From Rhinopomastus cyanomelas (taxonomy: Eukaryota > Chordata > Aves > Bucerotiformes > Rhinopomastidae): DNA of 64,000 bases. The stretch is taken from the NCBI GenBank assembly GCA_013400115.1, contig VXBP01010410.1, positions 171,855 to 235,854 of the forward strand. Reading direction: 5' to 3'. The position numbers and the translations under genes were made by a program. Every line of letters begins with the position of its first letter. Position 1 is the stretch's first letter. The notes under the pieces were generated by a model. That model was not told the DNA's origin. It worked only from the letters and a program-made list of their open reading frames with translations, and did not search any database. Positions 1-11,805 of the stretch are shown here, one piece after another.

Positions 1-904
1 AATACTTTGCATGTGTGATGGTGCCGGGGAAAATAGAGGGATTGGAGGAAGGGCAGGTTGGAACCAGGGATTTTAAGAGAGTTACTCAGCATATCACTGC
101 CAGCTCATCCCCAGCTTCTGCCTTCTCTCCCCTTTGACCATCCCATCTACCTGACAGTGGTGACATGCTGTCACCATGCTGGGCTGGGAATGCTGGCAGG
201 CGCCAGTGGGAATATGCAGCCCTTCTTTGGGTTCAACCCACCCGGGCTCTGAACGCAGGTCTCCATGGGTGAATGATCAGTGCCTTCAACAATTGCACTG
301 CACTCTCCCAGCATCTAATTACCAGGACAAAGCAGTCTGTAATAATGGATATTGCAGAATAGCTTATTCTCCTGGAGGATTTGATCGGAACTCCAATGAA
401 GTCGGTGGAAAGACTCCCATTGATTTCAATAGACTTTACATCACGCTGGTAGCATGCTGGTGGCGCTGTACCACAGGACCCTTTCCCAAAAACGTTTTCA
501 TTTAAAAGAAGATTTCAATATGATTAATGATTTACTCAGAGTAAGGAAGTGTCATCCTTACCCTTCCCTCTGTCTTTTATTATGATGCTGATTAGGGAAA
601 TAGCACCATTTTTTTAATGTTACCTTCAGTAATGACAATTGCTAATTGCTAGCATTTTTCTTCTTTTCAGTAAGTAAAGCTGTGGAGGAGTTTTGTCTTC
701 ACATCATGCTATTTCATGCCAAACTATTGGCAAAATATCTTATTTGCTTCCACTACTGAAAGTACCCATGAGGCCTGGTATAGACACTACAACACTGTTC
801 TCCTGTGCTGTCATTCCTTGTGGCTACAGTCTCATTAACATTGCTCCATGTAAAGGAGTCCTAAGGTGCTTTTTTTTTGATGAACTAAAAGCCTCCTCGT
901 CGTG

Positions 905-1535
905 ATCACAGAACCACAGAACATTAGAGATTGGAAGGGACCTCTAATGATCATCCAGTCCAATCCCCCTGCCACAGCAGGACCACCTAGATCCAGTCAC
1001 ACTTTAACACGTCCAGGTGGATTTTAAACTTCTCCAGAGATGGAGACTCTTGGGCAGCCCCTTCCGGTGCCGTCACCCTCACTGTGAAGAAGTTCCTTAT
1101 CATACTGATGTGGAACCTCCTCTGTTCCAGCTCACACCCATTGCCCCATATCCTATCATTAGGTGACACCGAGTAGAGTCTGGCTCCATCCTCCTGACAC
1201 CCACCCTTCACATATTTGTAAACATTAATAAGGTCACCCCTCCATCTCCTTTTCTCCAAACTTAAGAGACCCAGCTCCCTCAGCCTTTCCTCGTCAGGGA
1301 GATGCTCTACTCCCTTCACCGTCTTTGTGGCTCTGTGCTGGACTCTCTCCAACATTTCTGTGTCCTTCTTGAACTGAGGACCCCAGAACTGGACACAATA
1401 TTCCAGATGTGGTCTCACCAGGGCAGAATAGAGGAGGAGGAGAACATCTCTCAATCCACTAACGCTAACCCTTCTGATCTACCCTAGAATGCTGTTGGCT
1501 TTCTTGGCCACAAGGGCACATTGCTGGCTCATGGT
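905..1535 (-). mobile_element. CR1 LINE, 5'-truncated 3' end
   Basis: Reverse-oriented CR1. The 3' terminal signature lies at 905-960, and the minus-strand frame 1454-987 carries the C-terminal ORF2 motif RPHLEYCVQFWGPQFKKD and EERLRELGLLSLEKRR. The 5' limit is near 1535, where 'gccaagaaagccaacagc'-type CR1 sequence ends. It is 5' truncated and non-autonomous. Confidence 0.9.
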
Positions 1536-1993
1536 AAGGTATTTTCATGAGTCTCAGGAAAATATTTTTGAACAAATGATGGAGGAATAGAGACAATTGA
1601 AATAATGCATATTACATACACGGATTTGAAACATACGTTCCCATGGGGTTCCTTATCACTACACACTGCTCTGGACAAAAAATGCTAGTCAGCAAAATAT
1701 TCTTTAAATGGACCGTTTTCTTTAGGAAATGAACATTTTTTACCTTGATGATGTTCGTTTACCTTCTTTCTGGTTATCAAGAGGGTGTGAGATGGCCATA
1801 CCTTGGTGAGGACTTTGTCTGAAGATGAGCATCAGAAATGCTGGGTGAGGTACAACTTTGACCCACATGAGAAAGGTGTTGGGGAGGAATGGCACATATC
1901 CGGAAGGGCGAATGCTTTGGGGTGCCTGAGAGTGGTGAAGATGTGGCCAAAAGCAGTGCTGATGTGCCTAAGGGGTAGTGAAGAAGTTCAGTG

Positions 1994-2067
1994 GGGAAAC
2001 TGGTAAATGCTTACACCTTCATAACTGGGAATCCTATGCTCTACCAACTGAGCCAGCCAGGTGCCTC
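1994..2067 (-). pseudogene. tRNA-Lys-like remnant or tRNA-derived SINE head
   Basis: On the minus strand the segment contains TGGCTCAGTTGGTAGAGCAT, a near-perfect tRNA D-arm with a pol III A box. It is preceded by ACCTGGC, close to the acceptor arm of vertebrate tRNA-Lys, and followed by GGATTCCCAG in the anticodon-arm position. The downstream T-arm region is degenerate and the 3' acceptor strand does not pair, so it is not a functional tRNA. It could be a decayed tRNA pseudogene or the head of a tRNA-Lys-derived SINE. The plus-strand 20-95-codon ORFs over it are shadows. Confidence 0.45.
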
Positions 2068-3031
2068 AAGAAAAGAGCTGGAGAGTGGCCTGTTGGTAGA
2101 AAAAAATGGGACAATCATTGTGCTCGTGTTCATGGAAGTGGTAGAGAAGCCAGAAATGAAGGAAAAGGAGAAATACTGAAAGCAGGACATTCAAAGCCAG
2201 GCCAAATGAGAGTGCCTGGGGGAGGACAACAGATAGGTGGCTTTATCCCAGATATGAACCACTAGCTGCTTAGCACAGTCCTATCCTGACCTCACAATAT
2301 CTTAAGTTACCAAAACCATAGGAAGAAAGGCCGTATCAGGAGGGAAGGTTCCAGTGTCTGTGTTACCTGCTAGACTAGGGAAGAGAGGGTATCAGCACAA
2401 GAAATCTTCTTTGTTCCCTGCTCAAGAGCTCATCCCAACCCAGCAGGCAGTGCTGGAATGTGTGTCAGTCTTCAGCTGTGGCAATCCTCGCCCATGAGTG
2501 TACAGGCACCCAGGTGGTGCTTTCTGCCTGCAAGGCAGACAAGCCCAAGGAACAAGTGGCACCAAGCGCCACGCTCTGCCCCATGTGTGGAGTCCAAGAA
2601 AAACAGTGTGCTTCACTGCCAAGAAAGTGACGGCTATATTTGTCTTCAAACTGCAATTTGGAGCAGGATCCCTGCAAGGGGAAGCTATTTTGTCATGGTT
2701 CAGGAGATTATTCAAAATGCATGAAATTTGCGTGGAATTTCCTTAATCTGCCTTTACAGGAAAATTCCTTTCCCATTTCCTGAGGGCAGGCCCACATTGT
2801 TGAAGGCAGCATTCTTTAACGGGCGAGGGATATCATTTATTATAAAAGATCACAGGTCAAAGTATCTTGACCCAGATCAAGGGCAAGGTCTGTGGGGACT
2901 GCCTGGAGCCTTTCGTGGTAACTCACAATAAAGGGCCAATTAAAACGAGAGTGACTGACACCAAACCTCATACCCTGCCTGCAGATGGTGAATACACCTC
3001 CTTGGGTCCTGCATCTTTAAAGGGCCTGGAG

Positions 3032-3412
3032 AATAAATCTTATGAGGAGAGATTGAGAGAGTTGGGCCTGTTGAGTTTGAGGAAGAGGAGGCTTAGGGGA
3101 GACCTCATTGCTCTCTACAACTATCTGAAAGGACATTGTAGAGATGCTGGTGCCGGTCTCTTCTCACAGGTAATTAGTGACAGAACTAGAGGGAAGGGCT
3201 ACAAACTTCAGCAGAGGAGAGTTAGACTAGACATCAGGAAGAAATTCTTCACCGAGAGAGTGGCACTGGAATGGGCTGCCCAGGCTGCTGGTTGAGTCAC
3301 CATCCCTGGATGGTGTTGGGGGATCTGGTTTAGGGGTGAACTTGTAGAGTAGGGCTGATGGTTGGACTCGATGATCCCAAGGGTCTTTTCCAACCTGAAT
3401 GATTCTGTGACT
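3032..3412 (+). mobile_element. CR1 LINE 3' end, divergent older subfamily
   Basis: Plus-oriented CR1 tail encoding EERLRELGLLSLRKRRLRGD. It ends with TGATGGTTGGACTCGATGAT, then 'aagggtcttttccaacctgaatgattctgtg'-type sequence. The 3' end differs from the main group in the window, indicating a separate, older subfamily. Confidence 0.85.
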
Positions 3413-3845
3413 GTGGTCTTGCAAAGGGAGAAATTCTGTACGTTGAAATTCTCAAGCTGAGTGCCCATGGCTACCAGCCTAATTAGCCTTTCCAATATGG
3501 AATCTGTGTTACTTAACACTCACTGTTATTTTTCTCAGTAGTTTAACCTTGATATCTTTCCTGGGATTAGAGAGTGATGAAAGGTTGAATTATTTGTCTC
3601 TGAACTCGCACCGCAAGCGGTCTGACTGCATCTGTTCGAGTTCTTGGTTTCTCAATATTGGTGTTGCATGCAATGCTCTGAGGGTGTTAGGCACTTGAGA
3701 TCGTATCACTCTAAACTGATGTTATTCACTTGGGATGCAGTGCACTGCTCTGAAAGTAACTGCAGTTCCAGGAAAAAAAAAGAAAGAAAAAAAGCCAGGT
3801 AGGGAAATCCTGTGGAATAAAAGAGAAGTGTGAAATTAAAGCTTT

Positions 3846-4228
3846 TCACAGAATCACAGAACATTAGGGATTGGATGGGACCTTGAAAGATCATCTAGTC
3901 CAATCTTCCTGCCACAGCAGGATGCCCTGGATCAAATCACACAGGAACATGTCCAGGTAGGTTTTAAGTACCTCCAGAGATGGAAACTCCACAACCCCCC
4001 CGGGCAGCCTGTTCCAGTGCTTTGTCACTCTTGCTGTGAAGAAGTTCCTTCTCATATTGATGTGGAACCTCCTCTGTTCCAGCTCACACTCATTGCCCCT
4101 TGTCCTATCATTAGATACCACTGAGCAGACCCTGGCTCCATCCTCCTGACACCTGCCCTTTCCATATTTATAAACATTAATGGAGTCACCCCTCAGTCTC
4201 CTTTCCTCCAAGCTAAAGAGCTTTTCCA
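3846..4228 (-). mobile_element. CR1 LINE 3' end
   Basis: Reverse-oriented CR1 with the 3' signature at 3846-3905. The minus frame shows FSLEERRLRGDSINVYKYGK and a C-terminal HWNRLPGGVVEFPSLEVLKT stretch. Homology stops at about 4228. Confidence 0.9.
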
Positions 4229-4442
4229 TACATACACATGGATTTCTGTCCAAGCTTTTGAAGGAATTTGCATGAAGCAGTGTAGTTGCTAAAATATTTT
4301 TGTAAAGCTCAGGGTAACTATTTTTCCCATTTGGTTGCTGGGGAAACCGAGGCACAACTTGACAAGGAAACTTCTCAATGGTTATTAAGTACAAAGGTAC
4401 ATCTGTGCCTCCAAACATGAGGTGGGGGGTTGCCTGAGTGGA

Positions 4443-4543
4443 GTACTCAGTGGTGAACTTGGTAGACTGGGGTTAATGGTTGGACTTGATGATCTCAAGG
4501 GTCTTTTCTAACCTGAATGTTTCTATGATCCTGTGATTGTGGT
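4443..4543 (+). mobile_element. CR1 3' terminal fragment, divergent subfamily
   Basis: About 100 bp with ATGGTTGGACTTGATGATCT, 'aagggtcttttctaacctgaatg' and a TTCTATGATCCTGTGATTG end. It is the same type as the element at 3032-3412. Confidence 0.75.
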
Positions 4544-5885
4544 GTACATCTTCTGGCCTTGGAGTCCTCTTAGGAGATGGCCACTGCTGGTGATGGGATA
4601 CCATGAGCCTTGTCTGACCTGGAGAGGCTGCTTGGAGGTCCTTGGGCATTGCTCAGGAGGTTGGAAGAAGGAGACTACTGCGTGCAACATCCACTTCTAA
4701 GTACTGAAATCTGCCTCTTGTGCTGTTCTGGAAAGCCAAGCAAAAGTGTAGAACAGTTTCATGCCTACTTTGCTTGTCCTAGTCGTTGTGTCCATCTGAC
4801 TAGCCAAGGTGGGTGGTTGCAGATGCAGATTCCCTGGTGCCAGGGAATGGAGGCTGAGGGAAGTTAGCAATGCGTGGGAGATCTGGAGCTGGTCTAAGTG
4901 CCAGGCTGTGCTGGGAGGTACCATAACCTCTCCCTATATCGTTAAGGCTTATCATTGCCACAGACAGTGATTGGAAAAGGCTTTTTGCAAGGCTGAACTG
5001 TAAGCAATAAAACTTGCATTCTGATACAGACATAGTGCACTTAGCTAATAAAAATAGCCTTGGTGTCAAAAGGTTTCAGTAAATATTAGCAGATGTGTTC
5101 TCCTTTCACTTCTCTGTAGCCCCAGGATGAGGTGAGGCGATAAAAACAGTACTTTTGTTTCCACTGGGAACCAGAGTTGCAGAACTTTACTTTGCATGCT
5201 GAAGGAGCAGTCCTGATGTTTCCCAGTGCAGATCATCTCTCTGCTCTTTTCCCCTCCTGGCAGCCCAGATGTGCTCTCGGCAGTGATGGGTTGAGCCCTG
5301 GGTGTCCCAGTGTGGGCAGCATAACTGTCCTTTCCTCCTGACCCTGGGTGGATGGACACCTGGCCCTGCCTTTCTCACCCCTATGCATGGCCTGGGCTCA
5401 GATGCTTTTGTTGTGCTTCTTGAAAGTTCAAGCTGTGAAAAGGGAGGGATAATTGCACTGTGATGAACAGGAGGACATGCACCATCACTCTCCTGAACTG
5501 AAAGCTGTTTTCCACAGCCCAAGTTTGCCATCTAGCCCCAGCTGGAACACTGTTAATTCAATGGAACAGCCTACAGACTAAGGTATTACCAGACATCAGT
5601 AAATGTGGCAAACTGGACTTAAAACTAATAAATTAAGGGTTCCTTGGGACCAGATGCTGATTAAAAAAACCCCTCATCATCATGTGGTTGAAGGTGAAGA
5701 TCTGTTTGACAAGCATTTGGCACTGGAGCAATTAATGTCCCTTATTTGCCCTCAATAGACTTGTTTCACACAATCACCTTTTGAGTCAGAGTTGTGAATT
5801 ATCCAGTCTTCCTGAATTTCCCAGTCATATGACAATCCCACAGGGTTGCCTGGGAGATGACGGGGGTGTCTACAAATTAGATAAT

Positions 5886-5920
5886 ACTCCCAGTTGAGGG
5901 GTCCCTTCTCAACTGGGAGT
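5886..5920. repeat. Perfect 13-bp inverted repeat (hairpin)
   Basis: Arm ACTCCCAGTTGAG (5886-5898) is followed by a 9-base spacer and its exact reverse complement CTCAACTGGGAGT (5908-5920). It is not part of any CR1 copy I see. The stem is too short for a typical microRNA precursor. Confidence 0.8.
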
Positions 5921-6054
5921 TGTGGTCACAACTCTTTAACAATAATAATTAGCACTTAGATGTACTGGCAAAGCCATGTTTGGCAACACTTTCAGGCTGT
6001 GGATGTGGCTTGAGTTGATACTAGATGAGACAAAGTCAAGAGAGGATAGGAATC

Positions 6055-6805
6055 CACCCTGAGAAATGGGGGATTTTGACTACCTTGATATTTGCTGGAA
6101 GACCTGCTCAGCCAGCCATCAACAATCCAGGAGGTTCCTCCAGCACATTGGTGACAATTTCTGATGCAAATGGTGGAAGAGCCCATTAGGAGAGGAGCAC
6201 TACTGGATCTTGTACTCACCAACAAGGAGGGTCTGGATGAAGCACTGAAGGTTGAGGGTGACCTTGCTTGCAGTGACTATGAGATGGTGGAGTTCAGGGT
6301 CTCACGTGGTAGGAACAGAACACCTAGAAGAGTCACAAACGTGGACTTCAGGAGGGCCAACTTAGGCCTTTTGAAGCAATTGCCAGGGGAAATCTCATGG
6401 GACAGGGCACTGGCAGGTAAAGGAGCCCAAGATAGCTGGTTAACATTCAAAGATCATTTGTTTGAAGCCCAAGATTAGAGCATTCCAGCAAGAAGAAAGT
6501 CAAGGAAGGGAGCCAGAAGACTTGCGTGCTTAAACAGGGAGCTGCTGTGCAAACTGAAGAGGAAGAAGACAGTCTACAGGTCATGGAAGGAGGAGATGGC
6601 CACTTGGGGTGATTATAAGGCTCTAGTGAGAGAATGTAGGGACATTATTGGGAAAGCCAAGGCTCCTTTGGATTTAAACCCTGCAAGAGAGGTCAAGGGC
6701 AACAAAAAGGGCTTCTTCAAATACATTGCAGATAAAACTAAAACTAGAGGCAACATAGCCCCCCTGCTCAATGAGGTGGGTGCCGTGAAGACAGAGGATA
6801 CAGAG
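6055..6805 (+). mobile_element. CR1 ORF2 internal fragment (endonuclease-RT linker)
   Basis: Translated pieces match the CR1 ORF2 region between the endonuclease and reverse transcriptase. They include GDFDYLDICWKTC-like sequence at about 6070, VEEPIRRGALLDLVLTNKEG near 6170-6230, AREVKGNKKGFFKYIADKTK near 6690-6740, and IAPLLNEVGAVKTEDTE just before the N at 6806. Frame breaks occur at 6475-6600. The element is cut by the assembly gap rather than by a biological end. Confidence 0.85.
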
Positions 6806-6806
6806 N
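6806..6806. other. Assembly gap placeholder (single N)
   Basis: A single N inside CR1 ORF2. Sequence on either side belongs to non-adjacent parts of the element, so real bases are missing. Confidence 0.95.
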
Positions 6807-7082
6807 AGTGGATGATCGGGTAATGAGGTAGATCATTAACTGGCTGCAGGATGGGACAGAGTTTAGCTGGAGGCCTGTATCTAGTGGAGCCCTCAAAGGC
6901 TCGGTACTGGGATCAGTCCTATTCAATCTATTCATTAAAGACTTGGATGAGGGATTGGCATGCACTGTCAGCAAGTTTGCTGATGACACAAAGCTGGGTG
7001 GTGTAGTGGACACCCCAGCAGACTGTGCTGCCATTCAGCAAGACCTGGACGGGCTGGAGAGCTGGGCAGGGAGAAATTTAAT
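6807..7082 (+). mobile_element. CR1 reverse transcriptase core fragment, isolated 276-bp contig
   Basis: Flanked by single Ns on both sides. It encodes GSVLGSVLFNLFIKDLDEG followed by SKFADDTKLGG, the RT catalytic FADD box, and then DLDGLESWAGRNL. This belongs downstream of the preceding fragment in an intact CR1, but several hundred bases of RT are missing between them, so the gap at 6806 hides sequence. Confidence 0.85.
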
Positions 7083-7083
7083 N
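7083..7083. other. Assembly gap placeholder (single N)
   Basis: A single N between a plus-oriented CR1 RT fragment and a minus-oriented CR1 3' region. Confidence 0.95.
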
Positions 7084-7408
7084 CTTACAACCATTGCCCC
7101 TTGTCCTATCACTACATGACACCGAGAACAGCCCAGTGCCATCGTCCTGACACCCACCCCTCAAATATTTGTAGACATTAATGAGGTCACCCCTCAGTCT
7201 CCTCTTCTCCAAGCTAAAGAGACCCAGCTCCCTCAACCTCTCCTCATAAGGGAGGTGTTCCACCTCTCTTATCATCTTTGTTGCCCTACGCTGAACTCTC
7301 TTCAGCAGCTCCACATCCCTCTTGTACCGAGGAGCCCAGAACTGGACACAATACTCCAGGTGTGGTCTCACCAGGGCAGAGTAGAGGGGGAGAAGAACCT
7401 CTCTTGAG
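7084..7408 (-). mobile_element. CR1 3' region, inverted member of head-to-head pair
   Basis: The minus frame reads RPHLEYCVQFWAPRYKRD and EERLRELGLFSLEKRRLRGD, the ORF2 C-terminus. The 3' terminus is missing because the contig begins at the N (7083). Its 5' end abuts the 5' end of an oppositely oriented copy. Confidence 0.9.
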
Positions 7409-7409
7409 G

Positions 7410-7938
7410 TTATTCTCCTCTTCTACTCTGCCCTAGTGAGTATTGTGTCCCGTTCTGGGCCCTTCAGTTCAAGAAGGACATGGAGCTGCTGGAGGGAGTC
7501 CAGCATAGAGCAATGAGAATGATGAAGGAAGTGGAAAACCTCCTTTATGAGGAAAGGCTGACGGGGCTGGGTCTTTTTAGCTTAGAGGAGACTGAGGGGT
7601 GACCTCATGAATGTTTATAAATATGTGATGGGTGGGTGTCAGGAGGATGGAGCCAGGCTCTTCTGAATGTCATCTAGTGATAGGCAACAGACAATGGTTG
7701 TAAGCTGGAACGTGGGAGGTTCCACATCAACCTAAGAAGGAACTTCTTCACAGTGAGGGTGATAGAGCACTGAAAGGGGCTGCCCAGCGGGGTTATGGAA
7801 TCCCCTTCTCTGAAGATGTTTAAAACCTGCCTGGCCGTGTTCCTGTGCAGCTTGGTCTAGTGATCCTGCTGTGTCAGGGGGATTGTACTAGGTGATCTTT
7901 CAAGGTACCTTCCAATCTTTAATGTCCTGTGAATCTGT
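7410..7938 (+). mobile_element. CR1 LINE 3' end, plus member of head-to-head pair
   Basis: Begins at the same CR1 position ('cttctactctgccctagtgag' type) as the inverted copy to its left. It runs to a decayed 3' signature at about 7895-7938. ORF2 is interrupted by frameshifts. Confidence 0.9.
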
Positions 7939-9696
7939 GAGAAAACCCAGTAATCCAGGAAATTTTTGTACCCACAGACTTGTTTGGTGGCCAACCAAAG
8001 AACTGACTGTCTCCTAGGGATGTGTGTGAATAATTAAACACAACCATAGACATTGTCACCTTTGTAGTTCAGTTAGTAATTTAGAAAGGTATCTGCAACA
8101 GCCTGTCTTCCTCTTCCTTCACACAGTAGCTTCCCTTGCTCTTTTTTCAATTTTCTTCTACTTTGTCTTTTAGTAAGTGAACATGGCAGGATCTGTGGTG
8201 CCAGCTGATTCCTGGATAAACATGGTAGGACCTGTGAACCCACCGGTGTGGTTAGATGTGCCGTCACCTCAAGCAGTCATAGCTTTGACAACCAGCACAA
8301 TGCTGGCAGGGGTTCATAAGAGCACTTCCTTTCCTTCATCTTCCTCAGCAGTCCCAGTGGTGCTTCAAGTGCTGGTGCCTATCTGGCACTCTTGGTCACT
8401 TGAGGAATGAAGTCAATCTTCTTGTAATGTGGTTTCTTTGCCTTCCCAGTCCCTCATACAGATCCTTTCTCCTTCTGAGTGCGTGCAGGCATGTTTAATG
8501 GGAAGAGTTGTGAAATCAAGTTGGTAATGGGAATGTGCTCATTTAGAAGTTTAAAGGTATCTGCCCCTGGAGCTTTGCTGCTCAACTGAGGATGTCAATG
8601 GTACTCCTGGAGTGCCCTATCCCAGGGACATGTGCAGTTGACAATGATACCTGCCCTTGTGAGTGTGCTGACTGCTGCCAGACAAAGTGGTGTGGGCGAT
8701 GTGACATGTGGTGACACAACTGTGGAGATTAAGGCACTGCAGCTTCTTCAACTGTCAATACAGCCTCGTTCACATGCATTAGGAATTCACTTGTAATTTT
8801 CAGGAGGATATTTGCAAAAGTTCCTCTGAGAAGACTCTCTTTGAGAATGTCGCCATCTCAGAGAACAAGCATCCATGTAGGCCACATCTGAGTTATCAAA
8901 CCAAACAGCTAGAGGCAAATGTCACCTTATCATAACTGCTCTGTAAACAGAAATCATCACATCATCTTTTGTCTCACCCATCACATCCAGGCGACAGCCC
9001 AGGAAGCCTATTAGCAAATGCCAACACGCCTACCGCACCAGCGTTACACGCCTGGGTTAAACACCGTGTGGGGAGTATGGGAGCTCAGCAGGGTAACAGC
9101 AGTGAGTCACCTGAACTCAGAGAAGTGCTAAGTGATTTTTCTCACGGGAAAAACTGAGATCTAACATCACCAGGGTTGAAAATCTTTCTTATCTTTGGTT
9201 TTTGGGGTTTTTTTTCCCCTTTAAAGTTGCTTATTGAAAAACTCATGCATGATAAAAGGGGAGTGTAGAAAGAGCATGGTTGGATATACCCATAGCACTC
9301 TGGAAAGGCATATTACAGTCTGAATTTTGCAGTGGGAAGATAAATTATAGAAGTAACCAGAGCCAAACGAACACTACAGCCAGGAGTAAAACTGTGAGAA
9401 TTACAGTACACACTTCAAAGTAAAGTGCTTGTACTAATAGCCTGATAGCAGTGCTTGTTTCAAAGTTCGGAGTGTGTTGTCAGTAAAACACAGTGTTCAC
9501 AGATGTTTTGATCTGCCAGCAGCACATTACTGAAGAGCTTAATATGCCTATTTCTGCTGGTGCCCTAGTTCAGGGGCCAGTACGTGAGCAGTTGTAGAGA
9601 TGTGATGCTGAAATGGCACTGTGAGCCCCAAGCAGTGGGTTAAAGCAAATCCAAGGGTTTTCCACAAGTTTCTTCTGCTAGTGTAGCAGCTGCTTT

Positions 9697-10266
9697 TGCT
9701 GATCAGAATGGAGGTGGTTAGAGATCAAGAGAGGTTCTTCTCCCCCTCTCCTTTGCCCTGGTGAGACACATCTGGAATACTGTGTCCAGTTCTGGGCACC
9801 TCAGTTCCAGAAGGACCCAGAACTGCTGGAGACAGTCCAGTGCAGACCAACAAAGATGATGAAGGGAGTGGAGCATCTCCCTGACGAGGAAAGGCTGAGG
9901 GAGCTGGCTATCTTGAGCTTGGAGAAAAGGAGACTGAGGGGTGACCCCATTAATATTTATAAATATGTCAAGGGTGGATATCAGGAGGATGGAGCCAGGC
10001 TCTGCTCAGTGCCATCTAATGATAAGACAAGGCTCAATAGGTGTGAGCTGGAACATAGGAGGTTCCACACAGGAACTTCTTCCTGGCGAGGGTGACAGAG
10101 AACTGGAAGGGGTTGCCCGGGGGGAGTCTCCTCTGGAGATGTTTAAAACCCACCTGGCCGTGTTCCCGTGCAACTGGATCCAGGTGATGCTGCTGTGGCG
10201 GGGGGATTGGACTGGATTATCTTTCCAGGTCCCTTCCAATCTCTAATGTTCTGTGATTCTGTGACA
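9697..10266 (+). mobile_element. CR1 LINE 3' end
   Basis: Plus-oriented. A frame from 9856 carries EERLRELAILSLEKRRLRGD. It ends with the standard signature and TTCTGTGATTCTGTGA at 10248-10264. It is 5' truncated, and the frame is broken near 10080 by a deletion relative to other copies. Confidence 0.9.
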
Positions 10267-11402
10267 GTTTTTGTGGTTTAATCTGGTCAGAGTAATCTGC
10301 TCCACTTTCCAAAGCTAAGGGAGAGATTGGCTGAATTAGTATGGAGTATGATACAGGATACTTGAACTCACATCAGTTATTTCTTTCTGCTTTTTCCCAG
10401 CAGTTAAATGGATTTGCTCTGAAACTTGGAAAAGAAAGAAATAAACTTGGCAGATGCAGCCAGTTTATGATTTATTCCGAGCTGTAGCCTGATCCAAATG
10501 CCTCTGAAGTCTACAGAATCTTTGGGGTTTCTGAAAGGGAATCTCATTGGGCTCTTGATTAATATGCTAGGGAGTTTAAGGGAAGGGGACCGTGTTTGGG
10601 GCCAAGAGAGTCTTTCAAATCTAATTCTTTTTTCTTCCAGGGTTTGCATTTGCTTGGTGTAACTCCTTTCACGCAAGCATGTCAGTGTTCCCTGAACCAT
10701 ATGTATTTGGATTAAAAGGTAATATGAGAAGCGCTAGATGAAACTGGAGCCAAATCTCATTTTATTGCAGGAAGGCCTGGAAGTGATGTGAGGAGGGATA
10801 GCACGTCTGACATCTGGGGCTGTAGGAACTTTGCTTAGTGGTTGCAGTAGAGACACAGGTTTCTTGTGACTCCTGTTTCCTTTGTGTCCAAACTCTTGTG
10901 CTCCTGAGACAGGTCTAAGCAAATTCAGGGGTGGAAAGGAAATGGAGGATGAAGGAGGAAAGATGTGCATTGTATGATCTCCTAGCAGGAGCCCCACTGC
11001 AAGGGATACTCAGCAGGGAGCTGTCTTTTCTTGGGGTGCTGTGGCGAGTCAGCAAGCCTTGTTCGCTGGTGCACTTTGGATCTTGGTTTCATGAGGGACC
11101 ATTAAGTGTGCGACCTTAATCAATAAACCTTGCTGAAGCATCTGGAAGTACAGAGAAGTAATCATAGCAGAAATTAGCATGTGGTGTCTTTTAACATTAC
11201 AGTTATCTGCGGTGTTTCTAGGCCAGAATGTTGCCAGATTTTTTTCTAGGATAGGGAAGGCCACTATGTGATGTAAGGAGGTGCAGCAGGCTTTGCGTCT
11301 TGATTTATTCATAATCTTATCATTGTGTGACAAGATTAATTATCTCTCAGGGGGTGGTATTAATGAATGTTTACAAACTATATGGAGTTCTTGGAGAAAA
11401 AT

Positions 11403-11805
11403 GTGTCACGGGAAAGGCTGAGGGAGCTGGGTCTCTTTAGCTTGAAGAAAAGGAGATCGAGGGGTGACCCCATTAATGTTGATAAATATGTGAAGGGTGG
11501 GTGTGAGGAGGATAGAGCCAGGCTCTTCTCTGTGTCATCTTGTGATAGGACAAGGGGAAATGGGTGTAAGCTGGAACATACAAGGTTCCACATCAATATG
11601 AGAAGGAACTTCTTCACGGTGAGGGTGACAGAGCACTGGAAGGGGCTGCCCAGGGGGGTTGTAGACTCTCCTTCTCTGGAGCCGTTTAAAACCCGGCTGG
11701 CCATGTTCCTGTGTGACTGGATCTAGGTGGTCCTGCTGTGGCAGAGGGGACTGGACCAGATGTTCTTTCAAGGTCCCTTCCAATCCCTGATGTTCTGTGA
11801 TTATG
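11403..11805 (+). mobile_element. CR1 LINE 3' end
   Basis: Plus-oriented with an unusually intact ORF2 C-terminus (frame 11367-11726, ERLRELGLFSLKKRRSRGD, ending at the usual FLCDWI stop). The 3' signature ends at about 11805. The few frame breaks suggest a relatively young copy. Confidence 0.9.

Noticed and set aside
987..1454. Independent protein-coding genes encoding a repeated 'RPHLEYCVQFW' protein
   Set aside because: The same reading frame recurs in at least a dozen copies on both strands and always ends at the CR1 3' signature; these are remnants of CR1 ORF2.
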